A DNA stretch of 64,000 nt, from NCBI GenBank assembly GCA_024742285.1, contig JANSYR010000006.1, forward strand, positions 264,622-328,621. Direction: 5' to 3'. Below, one piece after another: positions 25,237-33,091 of the stretch (its first letter is position 1; each line of letters opens with the position of its first letter). The DNA comes from a bacterium (GTDB lineage: Bacteria; Myxococcota_A; UBA9160; UBA4427). Below the pieces are notes generated by a model that had not been told where the DNA came from, did not search any database, and worked only from the letters and a program-made list of their open reading frames with translations. The position numbers and the translations under genes are program-made.

Positions 25237-27438
25237 CTAGAGAGCGAGGAAGGCCTCGACGCTCTTCCGGGCGCGGGCGACGTAGCCCGGCGCGTAGGCG
25301 CGGTACGCCTCGACGATCTCGTCGCGTTCCTCCATCGCCTGGAGGAGCTTCTCGTAGATCGATTCACTCGAGTCGGCGAAGGGAACGACCAGACGATCGT
25401 AGAGGTATCGGTCGTCTCGGAACAGGTGGCTGTTCGCTCCGACCAGGCAGGGCGTGCCGACGGAGAGGCTCTCGAGCGGGAGCATGGGGCAGCACTCGGA
25501 CAGCGTCACGTAGAGGTTCACGTGCATCAGCCGCATCCACTTGCGTAGCTCGTCGGGGCCGAAGAGTCCGTCTCCGTGCGGCTGGACCTTGAGCCCGATC
25601 AGCCGGGAGAACTCCAGCAGCCGCCGCCGCTCTCCGTTGTAGTGGAGGTTGCCGCCGGGCACGCGCGCGACGCCCGCCGCCATCGCGTAGGGCACCTTTC
25701 GCCAGCCCTCGTTCGAGATCCACATCCCGAAGTGCGGACCGCCCTCGGCATGCTCCGAGGGACCGTCCGGGACGTCCTCGACGTAGTTGAGGACGAAGCC
25801 GGCGTTGATCCCCTGCTGGGTCATCAGCTCCGCCATCCCCTCCTTCACGAATCCGAGCGCGTGGACGTGCCCGCGGCGTGCCATCTCGGTCATGAGACGG
25901 AGCCCACGCCAGGCGTAGTCTTCGCGCGCCTGGAGATAGCTGCCGTGCCAGAGAACGCGAATCCGCGTGTTCGGACTGCGATCGCGGATCTCTCGCGCGA
26001 GATGCAGGTGGTCGAGCGCCCCACCCGAGAGAACGAGCGACTCGCAGCCCGAATCCTCGATCACCGCGAGAAACCGGTCTCGCGCGGCCGTCGTCAGTCG
26101 TTCGGAGAGCGGCGCGTGGACCCTGAAGAGGGCTTGCGTCGAGTTGCCGATCCCCGTCCACCCGGGTGGATAGACCGCGAGGCATCGATCCGGATCCGCC
26201 TGGATCATCTCGCTCAGCGCCGCGTCCTCCGTCGTGAACGCGCTCTCCGTCGCGCCGTCGGTCCCGGTCATCAGCGGGACCGGCACGTCTTCGTCGAGGA
26301 GGATTCCCGAAGAGGCGTCGAAGACCAGGGGCGTCGATCGGTTTCGCGAGAGATCGAGGTCGTAGTCTTCCTTGCCCACGCTGATGCGACAGCGCCCGGC
26401 GTCGGTCCCGCCGAGCAGTCCGATCTCGATCGACGCGCCGTAGTCGAAGAAATGGATCGAGTCTCCGGGCGTCGTCGACAGCAGGGCTTCGCCGAACGCG
26501 GCGTCCTTGTCCGACTCGGCCTCCCAGCCTCCACGCGTGCGAAGGAAGTCCCAGAGCACCGAGGTGTCGTCGCTCGTCACGCGGTTCACGCGCAGCGGAC
26601 TCCCATCGACGTTCCGGATCGAGATCGCCTCCCCGGGCGCGCGGCGAAGTCGCTTCCCGAGCTGCCAGACCAGCGCATTGTTGCGAGCCTGATTCACCGC
26701 TCGCCAGGCACCGGAAGCACGAATCGACTCGAGCGCCTGCACGCGCTCGCGCACGTGCGCCAGGAGATCCTTGTCGCCGAGATCGAGCGCGGCCGGAACG
26801 AAGCTCGCGCGGGACGTCGACGCTCCACCGACGGGGCCCTGCCCGTCACCGCCGAAGAGCCCGAGTCGAAGATTGCGTGGGTCTTCCCGCGAGAGCACGA
26901 CGCTCGCGAAGGGCCGCTCCTCGAAGTCGAGGAAGCACTGTTGGGCGACGACCAGCGCGGGGTCGAAGTCGGTGAGCTCCCAGACCGCCTTGTGCTCTTC
27001 GTAGGGATTGTCGTACATGTCCTCCTGGGGCCAGTCCTCGCCCAGGGGCAGGTTCACCATCACGTAGTCGGAGCGCTCGACCAGATCCGAGAGCAGCCTC
27101 TCGCCGTCGGACTTGTAGAAATGCTCGAGGACGTCCCCGAGGATCGCGAGGGTCCAGTTCCCGTCGAGCCCGGGAAGGACTTCGAGCGCGTCCCCCACGT
27201 GGATACGGTTGTAGAACTGCCGGTGGTAGTCGACGATGCTGCCCTCGAAGGCCTCGATGCCCTCGATGTCGATCTCCCACTGCTCGGGCAGGACGCGGTT
27301 GAACCAGACTTCGCCGAACTCGCGAAGGATCATCCCCCAACGACCGAAACCGACGCCGATGTCGACGACGCGCTTCGGCTGGATCTGCATGATCGCCTGG
27401 ACGCACCAGGGGATGTTGTGCCAGTTACTCGTTCCCAT
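25237..27438 (-). CDS. Methyltransferase-glycosyltransferase fusion protein
   Basis: A 733-residue protein with three parts. Residues 1-210 form a class I SAM methyltransferase: RVVDIGVGFGRWGMILREF for SAM binding and LAILGDVLEHFYKSDGERL for the post-motif region. A helical segment (about 225-270) and a beta-rich domain of unknown type (about 280-390) follow. Residues from about 410 form a glycosyltransferase-like domain homologous to the product at 21116-22234, including LRIRVLWHGSYLQ-type and NLYVTLSECCPMLPLESLSV blocks. It lies between the coiled-coil methyltransferase and the sulfotransferase. One chain could thus add and methylate a sugar, perhaps at a chain end. Confidence 0.85.
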   Translation of the reverse strand: MGTSNWHNIPWCVQAIMQIQPKRVVDIGVGFGRWGMILREFGEVWFNRVLPEQWEIDIEGIEAFEGSIVDYHRQFYNRIHVGDALEVLPGLDGNWTLAILGDVLEHFYKSDGERLLSDLVERSDYVMVNLPLGEDWPQEDMYDNPYEEHKAVWELTDFDPALVVAQQCFLDFEERPFASVVLSREDPRNLRLGLFGGDGQGPVGGASTSRASFVPAALDLGDKDLLAHVRERVQALESIRASGAWRAVNQARNNALVWQLGKRLRRAPGEAISIRNVDGSPLRVNRVTSDDTSVLWDFLRTRGGWEAESDKDAAFGEALLSTTPGDSIHFFDYGASIEIGLLGGTDAGRCRISVGKEDYDLDLSRNRSTPLVFDASSGILLDEDVPVPLMTGTDGATESAFTTEDAALSEMIQADPDRCLAVYPPGWTGIGNSTQALFRVHAPLSERLTTAARDRFLAVIEDSGCESLVLSGGALDHLHLAREIRDRSPNTRIRVLWHGSYLQAREDYAWRGLRLMTEMARRGHVHALGFVKEGMAELMTQQGINAGFVLNYVEDVPDGPSEHAEGGPHFGMWISNEGWRKVPYAMAAGVARVPGGNLHYNGERRRLLEFSRLIGLKVQPHGDGLFGPDELRKWMRLMHVNLYVTLSECCPMLPLESLSVGTPCLVGANSHLFRDDRYLYDRLVVPFADSSESIYEKLLQAMEERDEIVEAYRAYAPGYVARARKSVEAFLAL

Positions 27439-27500
27439 CTGCCCTGCGCCCCCACGTCGCTTCGCTGCAGCACCGGCCCGGGTGAATGGCCGGATCTCTT

Positions 27501-29927
27501 CTAGTCACCATCGAACAGCGTGCCCAGGCCGGCACGCAATGCTTCGAGTTCCTGCTCCGCCCGCTGCTGGAGACGACGCGCTTCGTCGATTCTACCGAGG
27601 GCCTCGTTGGCACGCTGCCGCTCGAGTCCGCATTCCCGGCGGATCGCCTGGATTTCGCCCTCGATCTCGTCGACGCGATCCTCGGCGCTCCGCGCGCGGC
27701 GACGCTCCCGATCCGCCTTCTCTTCGCCGCGCTCGGCCCGGAGTCGATTCTCGCCGACGCGCGCCTCGGCATCGACCGCTCGATCCCGGAGCTCGATGAT
27801 CGTCGCCTCGGCCCGCTCCGCCCGCCGCCGCAACGCGATCAGGCGACTCTGGGCGTCCCGTTCCTGTTCGATCACCCGCTCCTGCGCCGACTGGGTCCGC
27901 ATCAGGGCTTCGGCGAGCTCGTCCCCTCGCGCAGTCTCGATCGCGAGGGCCTCGTTCACCTCGTCGACCCGCGCGATCGCGGATTCCTCGCGCTCCCGAA
28001 GGTCGCGCCGTTCCCGTTCGAGCTCGGCGCGCCTGGACCTCGCCCCGTCGAGCCGCTCGTTCAGCCCCGAGATCCGTTCCTTCAGGGCGGCGACCTCCTC
28101 CTCCGAGCGCGTCCGTGCGCGCTCGAGCGCCTCGTCGAGAGACGCGACCCGACCTCGTTCGGTCGCGAGCCGCTCGGCAGCCTCGACGACCTGTCCCTCG
28201 GCGGCCTCCGCGCGCTCGACGGCCTCGGTGGCCCGCCCCTCGGCCCGGCGGGCCCGATCCTGCAGCTCGCCGATCCGTCCCTCGGCCGTTCGCGAACGCT
28301 CGAGGATCGATTCTGCGCGCGCCTCGAGCTCCCGGATCCGCTCGATCCGCTCCTCGGCGACGACCCGAACGCGCTCCAGATCCGCACGCAGCGCGTCCTG
28401 GACCTCGACCGCGCGGCGAGTCCCCTCCCCGGCCTCGCGAAGCCGTTCCGCCATCTCGCGGGTCCGGGCTTCCGATTCGGTCGCGCGCGTTCGAAGCTCC
28501 GCCCCGCGCTCCTCGGCTCGACGCGCACGCTCGATCGTCTCTTCGACGGTCGTCCGGACGCTTCGGAGCTCGTCCGTCAACTCCTCCGCACGCCCCTCTG
28601 CGAGCGTGGCTCGCGCAAGCAGCGGCTCGACCCGTCCTTCGGCGTTCCGCGCCCGATCGAGGAGGGACGCGTTCGCCTCCTCGGCTTCCTTCGCACGATC
28701 GAGCAGCGCCGCGTTGGCTTCCTCCGCGCGCCGCGCTCGATCGACCAGCGCCGAGTTGGATTCCTCCGCTCGCCGCGCTCGATCGAGGGCCGACGTCCGA
28801 CTCGCCTCTGCCTGCTTCGCGCGCTCGCGGAGCGAAGCGGAAGTCGTCTCGGCGATCCGCGCGCGCTCGCGCTGTTCGTCCAGGGCACCGCGTGCCGTCG
28901 CGAGGTCCTCCTCGAGACCCGCGAACCGGGCGGTCGACTCCTCGAGCCGCCCTTCGGCCTCGAGGGCCCGCTCGCGCTGGGCCTCACGGTCCTGCTCCGC
29001 GCTTCGGGCGCGCTCCCGCAGTCGCTCGAGGTCGGCCTCCGCCGCCAGGGCGCGCTCCCGCTGCCGCTCGAGCTCCGTCTCCGCCGCGACCGCGCGCTCC
29101 CGCTGGACTTCCCGATCTCCCTCCGCGCTCCGGGCCCGCGCGACGAGATCGTTCGCCCGCGTGCCCAGGTCCGCGACACGGTCCTCGAGCGTGCGTGTCC
29201 GGCCCTCGCTCTTCGCGCGATCCCGTTCGCGGCGCACGAGCTCGCCGGTGAGGGTCCGATCGAGGGCGAGGAAGCGCTTCGCGCGCGCGGGCGTCATGAA
29301 GGACGGAGCCTCGACTTCGGGTCCGATCGCGCGGTACACGTCCTCGATCTCGAAGAGCGAGGGGGCGATCTCGAGGCGTGCCTCGGGAACGGCGGCGGCA
29401 TAGGCGGCCTTCAAGTCGTGCGCCCAGCAGCCGTCGTGCGCTTCCGACGTCACGTAGGTCTCGTCCGTGTCGTTGTTCTCGATGTGGACGACGTGGCCAC
29501 CGCTCACCCGCCAGAGCTCGCGCAGGATCTTCTCGAGATCACGCGGGCGGATGTGGATCAGGACCGACACGGTGAAGACGACGTCGAACTCGCCATCGGC
29601 GTAGGGCAGCTTGTTGAGGGGACGTCCGACCTTGACGTGCTTCTCGCGCCACGAGCGGCGCGCCCATCGCATCCCCTCGAGCATCGATTCGCTCTGGTCG
29701 AAGCCGTACACGTCGAGCTTCGGGATTCGCCGCAGGTATTCGAGGTGCCGGCCGAAGCCACAGCCGAACTCGAGCACCTTCGCGGGCGCCAGACGCGAGA
29801 AATACTCCTCCAGGAAGATCTCCTGGAGGTGGTAGATCGGCATGTAGGCCTTGCGGGCGGCGACCTCGTCTCGCCAGCCGTCGCCGTGGTCCTGCCACCA
29901 CCGATAGTTCTTCGGCGGTCTGCTCAT
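27501..29927 (-). CDS. SAM methyltransferase fused to a very long coiled coil (WbdD-like ruler candidate)
   Basis: An 808-residue protein. Residues 1-200 are a class I methyltransferase: KVLEFGCGFGRHLEYL at 50-65 binds SAM, followed by FDQSESMLEGM and LPYADGEFDVVFTVSVLIHI. From about residue 222 to 802 the chain is almost only charged and alanine-rich heptads, with long stretches of exact 14-residue periodicity such as LDRARRAEESNSAL. In E. coli O8/O9a, WbdD caps the O-polysaccharide by methylation or phosphomethylation and its coiled coil acts as a length ruler. Here there is no kinase domain and the rod is several times longer. Start and stop form ATGA with the Wzt gene upstream, and that Wzt has a sugar-binding domain. 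Function as cap-and-ruler is inferred. Confidence 0.88.
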   Translation of the reverse strand: MSRPPKNYRWWQDHGDGWRDEVAARKAYMPIYHLQEIFLEEYFSRLAPAKVLEFGCGFGRHLEYLRRIPKLDVYGFDQSESMLEGMRWARRSWREKHVKVGRPLNKLPYADGEFDVVFTVSVLIHIRPRDLEKILRELWRVSGGHVVHIENNDTDETYVTSEAHDGCWAHDLKAAYAAAVPEARLEIAPSLFEIEDVYRAIGPEVEAPSFMTPARAKRFLALDRTLTGELVRRERDRAKSEGRTRTLEDRVADLGTRANDLVARARSAEGDREVQRERAVAAETELERQRERALAAEADLERLRERARSAEQDREAQRERALEAEGRLEESTARFAGLEEDLATARGALDEQRERARIAETTSASLRERAKQAEASRTSALDRARRAEESNSALVDRARRAEEANAALLDRAKEAEEANASLLDRARNAEGRVEPLLARATLAEGRAEELTDELRSVRTTVEETIERARRAEERGAELRTRATESEARTREMAERLREAGEGTRRAVEVQDALRADLERVRVVAEERIERIRELEARAESILERSRTAEGRIGELQDRARRAEGRATEAVERAEAAEGQVVEAAERLATERGRVASLDEALERARTRSEEEVAALKERISGLNERLDGARSRRAELERERRDLREREESAIARVDEVNEALAIETARGDELAEALMRTQSAQERVIEQERDAQSRLIALRRRAERAEATIIELRDRAVDAEARVGENRLRAERGEEKADRERRRARSAEDRVDEIEGEIQAIRRECGLERQRANEALGRIDEARRLQQRAEQELEALRAGLGTLFDGD
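28578..28787 (-). repeat. Five 42-bp coding tandem repeats in the coiled coil
   Basis: Codons 381-450 of the coiled-coil protein consist of five 14-residue blocks, each two heptads, all beginning L/V-D/A-R-A. The first three are nearly identical also at the nucleotide level, pointing to recent in-frame duplication. A second period-14 run lies at residues 277-332. Confidence 0.85.
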
Positions 29928-31243
29928 GCGCGCGCGTCTCTCCCGGTCGACGGCGCACCCGCTTCGACGCCGATCTGCGCGTCGAACTTGTAGTGGATGG
30001 GCCGATCCTCTGCGGGATGGCTCAAGAAGGTGGCTACGCCGTCGATCTGATCATAGAGAATCGGGCGTCGATGGTCCTCTCGGTTGATTCGCGTGACGGC
30101 GACGGAGACGCCGAATCGTCCCGGCCGGAGTCTGTTCACGAAGCGAAACGAAACCTCGCCCACGTCCCCTGGAGAAGCCGGAGAGAGCTCCACACCTTCG
30201 TCCCACGTCATCGTCCCGCAGAGGTTCACGCCCGTCTCGTCCCTGACGAGGAAGGACACGTTCAGGTCGACGCTCTCGATCGAGGACTCGTAGCGGACGA
30301 AGACGACGATCTCGTCGAGGTAGTCGAACGCCTCAGCGGGTCGCCCATTCGCATCACGGATCTCGACGACGCGGAGCCGGACCTCCTGGCTGCCGTAGCG
30401 ATCGAGTCCGCGGGTCTGGCGGTCGATGTTCGCGCTCCGCGACGCCGGCTCTTCCTTCGCTCCCGGATGCTCGCGAGGCGCCGACTCGGCGGGCGCGTCC
30501 GTTCGAACCGACTGCAGGTAGAGGTCCGTCGCCTTCGCGGTCTCTCCGAAGAATTGGACCCGGCCGGCCTCGAGCAGCAGTGAACGATCGCAGAGGGCAT
30601 TCACGCGATCGACCGAATGACTGACGAAGAGCAGGGTCGCGCCCTGCGAGCGCATGCGCTCGATCCGGGTCACGCACTTCTGCTGGAAGGGTGCGTCGCC
30701 GACCGCGAGGATCTCGTCGACGATCAGGATGTCCGGCTGGAAGGCCGTCGCGACCGCGAAGGCGAGCCGGGCATACATCCCGCTCGAGTAGGTCTTGACG
30801 GGCTCCTCGAGGAAGTGGCCGATGTCGGCGAAGGCTGCGATCTCGTCGAAACGAGACTCGACCTCGGCACGACCGAAGCCCTGGATCGAGCCCGAGAGGA
30901 AGACGTTCTCGCGCCCCGTGAAGTCCGGGTGGAAGCCGGCGCCGAGCTGGAGGAGTGCGGCGACGCGTCCGCGCACGACGCCCCGCCCCTCGGTCGGCGT
31001 GCGGGTCCCGGCGATGATCTCGAGCAGCGTGCTCTTGCCCGCGCCGTTGCGACCCACGATCCCGACCGCTTCGCCTGCGGCGACCTCGAAGGAAACGTCC
31101 CTGAGTGCCCAGATCTCGGAGCGCTTCCCGCGCATCCGGAATCGCTTCGAGATCCCGGACGCCTCGATGACCCACTCGCGACTTCCCGCTGCGCCATGGG
31201 CGAGGCCCGCGCCTTCCGTGGGCTTCGCCTCGTCAGAGGGCAT
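29924..31243 (-). CDS. wzt: Polysaccharide ABC-transporter ATPase with carbohydrate-recognition domain (Wzt type)
   Basis: A 439-residue ATPase of the O-antigen/teichoic-acid exporter group. Walker A is GRNGAGKST, the signature motif is YSSGMYARLAFAVA, and Walker B is ILIVDEILAVGD. After about residue 260 a linker leads to a beta-rich C-terminal domain (VRLRVVEIRDANGRPAEAF to the end) of the Wzt_C kind, which in several systems reads the terminal modification of the finished chain. I use the ATG at 31243, which overlaps the permease gene by 11 bases; the frame is open further upstream. Presence of the recognition domain implies export of a capped polymer, matching the neighbouring methyltransferase. 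Confidence 0.93.
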   Translation of the reverse strand: MPSDEAKPTEGAGLAHGAAGSREWVIEASGISKRFRMRGKRSEIWALRDVSFEVAAGEAVGIVGRNGAGKSTLLEIIAGTRTPTEGRGVVRGRVAALLQLGAGFHPDFTGRENVFLSGSIQGFGRAEVESRFDEIAAFADIGHFLEEPVKTYSSGMYARLAFAVATAFQPDILIVDEILAVGDAPFQQKCVTRIERMRSQGATLLFVSHSVDRVNALCDRSLLLEAGRVQFFGETAKATDLYLQSVRTDAPAESAPREHPGAKEEPASRSANIDRQTRGLDRYGSQEVRLRVVEIRDANGRPAEAFDYLDEIVVFVRYESSIESVDLNVSFLVRDETGVNLCGTMTWDEGVELSPASPGDVGEVSFRFVNRLRPGRFGVSVAVTRINREDHRRPILYDQIDGVATFLSHPAEDRPIHYKFDAQIGVEAGAPSTGRDARA

Positions 31244-32084
31244 CGGCGAAGCCCTCGCGCGAGCGCAGGAAGATCGCGTAGCCCAGCAGGAAGACGACGA
31301 AGGAGACCGCCCCAGGCCCGAGCAGCGCTTCGGGAGAGGGAGCGACACCGAGGAGCAGAACACTCCGTGAGACGTCCACCGCCGCGGCGGTCGGCACGAG
31401 CCGGATCCACGCTTCGACGTCGTCCGGAAGGCGTTCGAGGGGATAGAAGATCCCGCTCGCGAAGAAGAGACCGGTCATACCGATCCCCACCAGGGGCTCG
31501 AGGTCACGCACGGAGACCGAGATCGCCGCGACCGCATAGCAGACCCCCAACGAGAAGACGGCGAAGAACGCCCAGACGACGGGGAGCCAGAGCGCGGTCC
31601 ATCCGATCGAAACGCCCGATGCGACCAGGAAGACCAGGAGCACGCCGAGGCCCGCAGCCGCGTGGACGCAGGCGGCCGCGATCTGGACGACGGGCAGGAC
31701 CTCGAGGGGGAACACGACGCGCTGGACGAAGTTCCGATGGGCGAGAATGAGCTTCGGACAAGCGCGCACGGACTCGGCGAAGATGTTGAAGGTCACGAGT
31801 CCCGTGAACACGATGACGGCGTACCCGGCGATGTCACTGTCGTAGATGCCGGGCCAGCTCGCGCCGAAGACGAACGAGAACACGAAGGTATAGACCGCGA
31901 GCAGAAGCAGCGGCTGCAGGACGGGCCAGCAGAAACCGAGCCAGGAGCCGCGGTAGCGGACCTCGAGCTCCCGAGCCGTCAGGCTTCGGACGAGCCCGAG
32001 GTTGCGCCAGATCGCCATCGCGAAGAGGACGTCGACGAGGCGCCGAGGCGCGACGCCGGGCGGCTGGAGAATGCGCTCTTCCAA
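31233..32084 (-). CDS. wzm: Polysaccharide ABC-transporter permease (Wzm type)
   Basis: A 283-residue ABC-2 permease with about six transmembrane helices. The N-terminal amphipathic block LTARELEVRYRGSWLGFCWP is the hallmark of Wzm/TagG permeases. The second half has MTGLFFASGIFYPLERLPDD, also conserved. The start is a TTG at 32084, supported by GAGGA six bases upstream. It heads the operon and forms the membrane channel with the ATPase encoded next. Confidence 0.93.
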   Translation of the reverse strand: MEERILQPPGVAPRRLVDVLFAMAIWRNLGLVRSLTARELEVRYRGSWLGFCWPVLQPLLLLAVYTFVFSFVFGASWPGIYDSDIAGYAVIVFTGLVTFNIFAESVRACPKLILAHRNFVQRVVFPLEVLPVVQIAAACVHAAAGLGVLLVFLVASGVSIGWTALWLPVVWAFFAVFSLGVCYAVAAISVSVRDLEPLVGIGMTGLFFASGIFYPLERLPDDVEAWIRLVPTAAAVDVSRSVLLLGVAPSPEALLGPGAVSFVVFLLGYAIFLRSREGFADAL

Positions 32085-32198
32085 CCCGATTCCTCACTCA
32101 GCCGGGGGCCACCCTCCGCACCCGCAGAGGAGCCACCCCGCCCTTCGATGCGCCCCCCGGAGCCGCCGCGCGACCAGCACGGGGCCGGAGCAGGCCGC

Positions 32199-32978
32199 TC
32201 AGAACGTCTCGCAGTCCGCGTCCGGCCCGTCGCCCTTGAAGGCGAGCAGCAGGACCCGGCGCCCTTCGCGATACATGACCGGTGCCCACGCGGGCGGTTC
32301 GACCTGCGTCACGATCCCGAAGCCACCTGCCTGGAGCATCTCGATCAGCGCGCGCCGGTTGGGAACCATGACCGAAGTCTCCACCGCGTTGTGATGAAGG
32401 TCGGGATCCTCGCTCCGGTAGACGCAGACGCTGCCGGGCTGCGTGTTCACGTTGCTGTCGACGACGCAGACGTCGCGGGTGATCGTCGCGAGCTGACGCG
32501 CGATCTCGATCGGGTCGCTCAGGTGGTACATGAAGCCGAGCGCGAGCACGACGTCGTGGGGGCCGAACTGCTTCTCCATGTCGTAGAGGTTGGCCTGCTG
32601 GAAGCGAAGCTCTTCCTCCGGAATGCCCCGCACCTCCCGGATGAACTCGCATTTCGCCACGTTCTCCGCGCGCGCATCGAAAGCGTCGATGCTCCGCGCG
32701 CCCGCGCGATGGAGCTCGAAAGACCAGAGCCCCGCGTTGCATCCGCCGTCGAGAAACGTACGGCCGGCGAATCCGTCGCGCCCGAGGGCCGCCGCGAGGG
32801 CGCCGAAGATCATGCGGCGCCGCAATGCGTTCCACTCGTGGTGCTCGTCCGAGTTCGGCGTGAAGACGCCCGGCGCGATCTCGTAGCGATACTGCCAGGG
32901 CGCGAGCGAGTCGGCCTCCTGCTGCAGGCGTGCCTTCTCCTCGTCCGTGATTCCAGCTTCGGCGATCTTGTCGCTCAT
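32199..32978 (-). CDS. SAM-dependent methyltransferase (DUF1698/CmoB-like)
   Basis: A 259-residue class I methyltransferase. The SAM site is RTFLDGGCNAGLWSFELHRA, followed by FDARAENVAKCEF and HDVVLALGFMYHLSDPIEIA. The layout with an N-terminal helical extension ending WNALRRRMIF is like the DUF1698 or CmoB type methyltransferases often found in glycan clusters. The ATG at 32978 has GGGGGG upstream. It is 115 bases ahead of the Wzm gene on the same strand and could be part of the polysaccharide operon, modifying a sugar. Confidence 0.85.
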   Translation of the reverse strand: MSDKIAEAGITDEEKARLQQEADSLAPWQYRYEIAPGVFTPNSDEHHEWNALRRRMIFGALAAALGRDGFAGRTFLDGGCNAGLWSFELHRAGARSIDAFDARAENVAKCEFIREVRGIPEEELRFQQANLYDMEKQFGPHDVVLALGFMYHLSDPIEIARQLATITRDVCVVDSNVNTQPGSVCVYRSEDPDLHHNAVETSVMVPNRRALIEMLQAGGFGIVTQVEPPAWAPVMYREGRRVLLLAFKGDGPDADCETF

Positions 32979-33091
32979 CGATCCCCCCTGGTCCTCGGCG
33001 CCGTCCATGGACCCCACCGAAGCGCTGCGCGCGAGAGCCTAGCCCTTCCTGCCCGCGACCGGTGCCGAGGGCGACCAGCCCGTCGGCCGGA

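Noticed and set aside
22318..25548. A very long open frame (over 1000 codons) on the plus strand
   Set aside because: It is antisense to the glycosyltransferase and sulfotransferase genes, which have clear motifs. Its product is arginine/glutamate-rich without domains, as expected of a G+C-rich complementary strand.
27486..29993. 835-codon open frame antisense to the coiled-coil protein
   Set aside because: Its regularity mirrors the repeats of the real gene; no domain or good start site.
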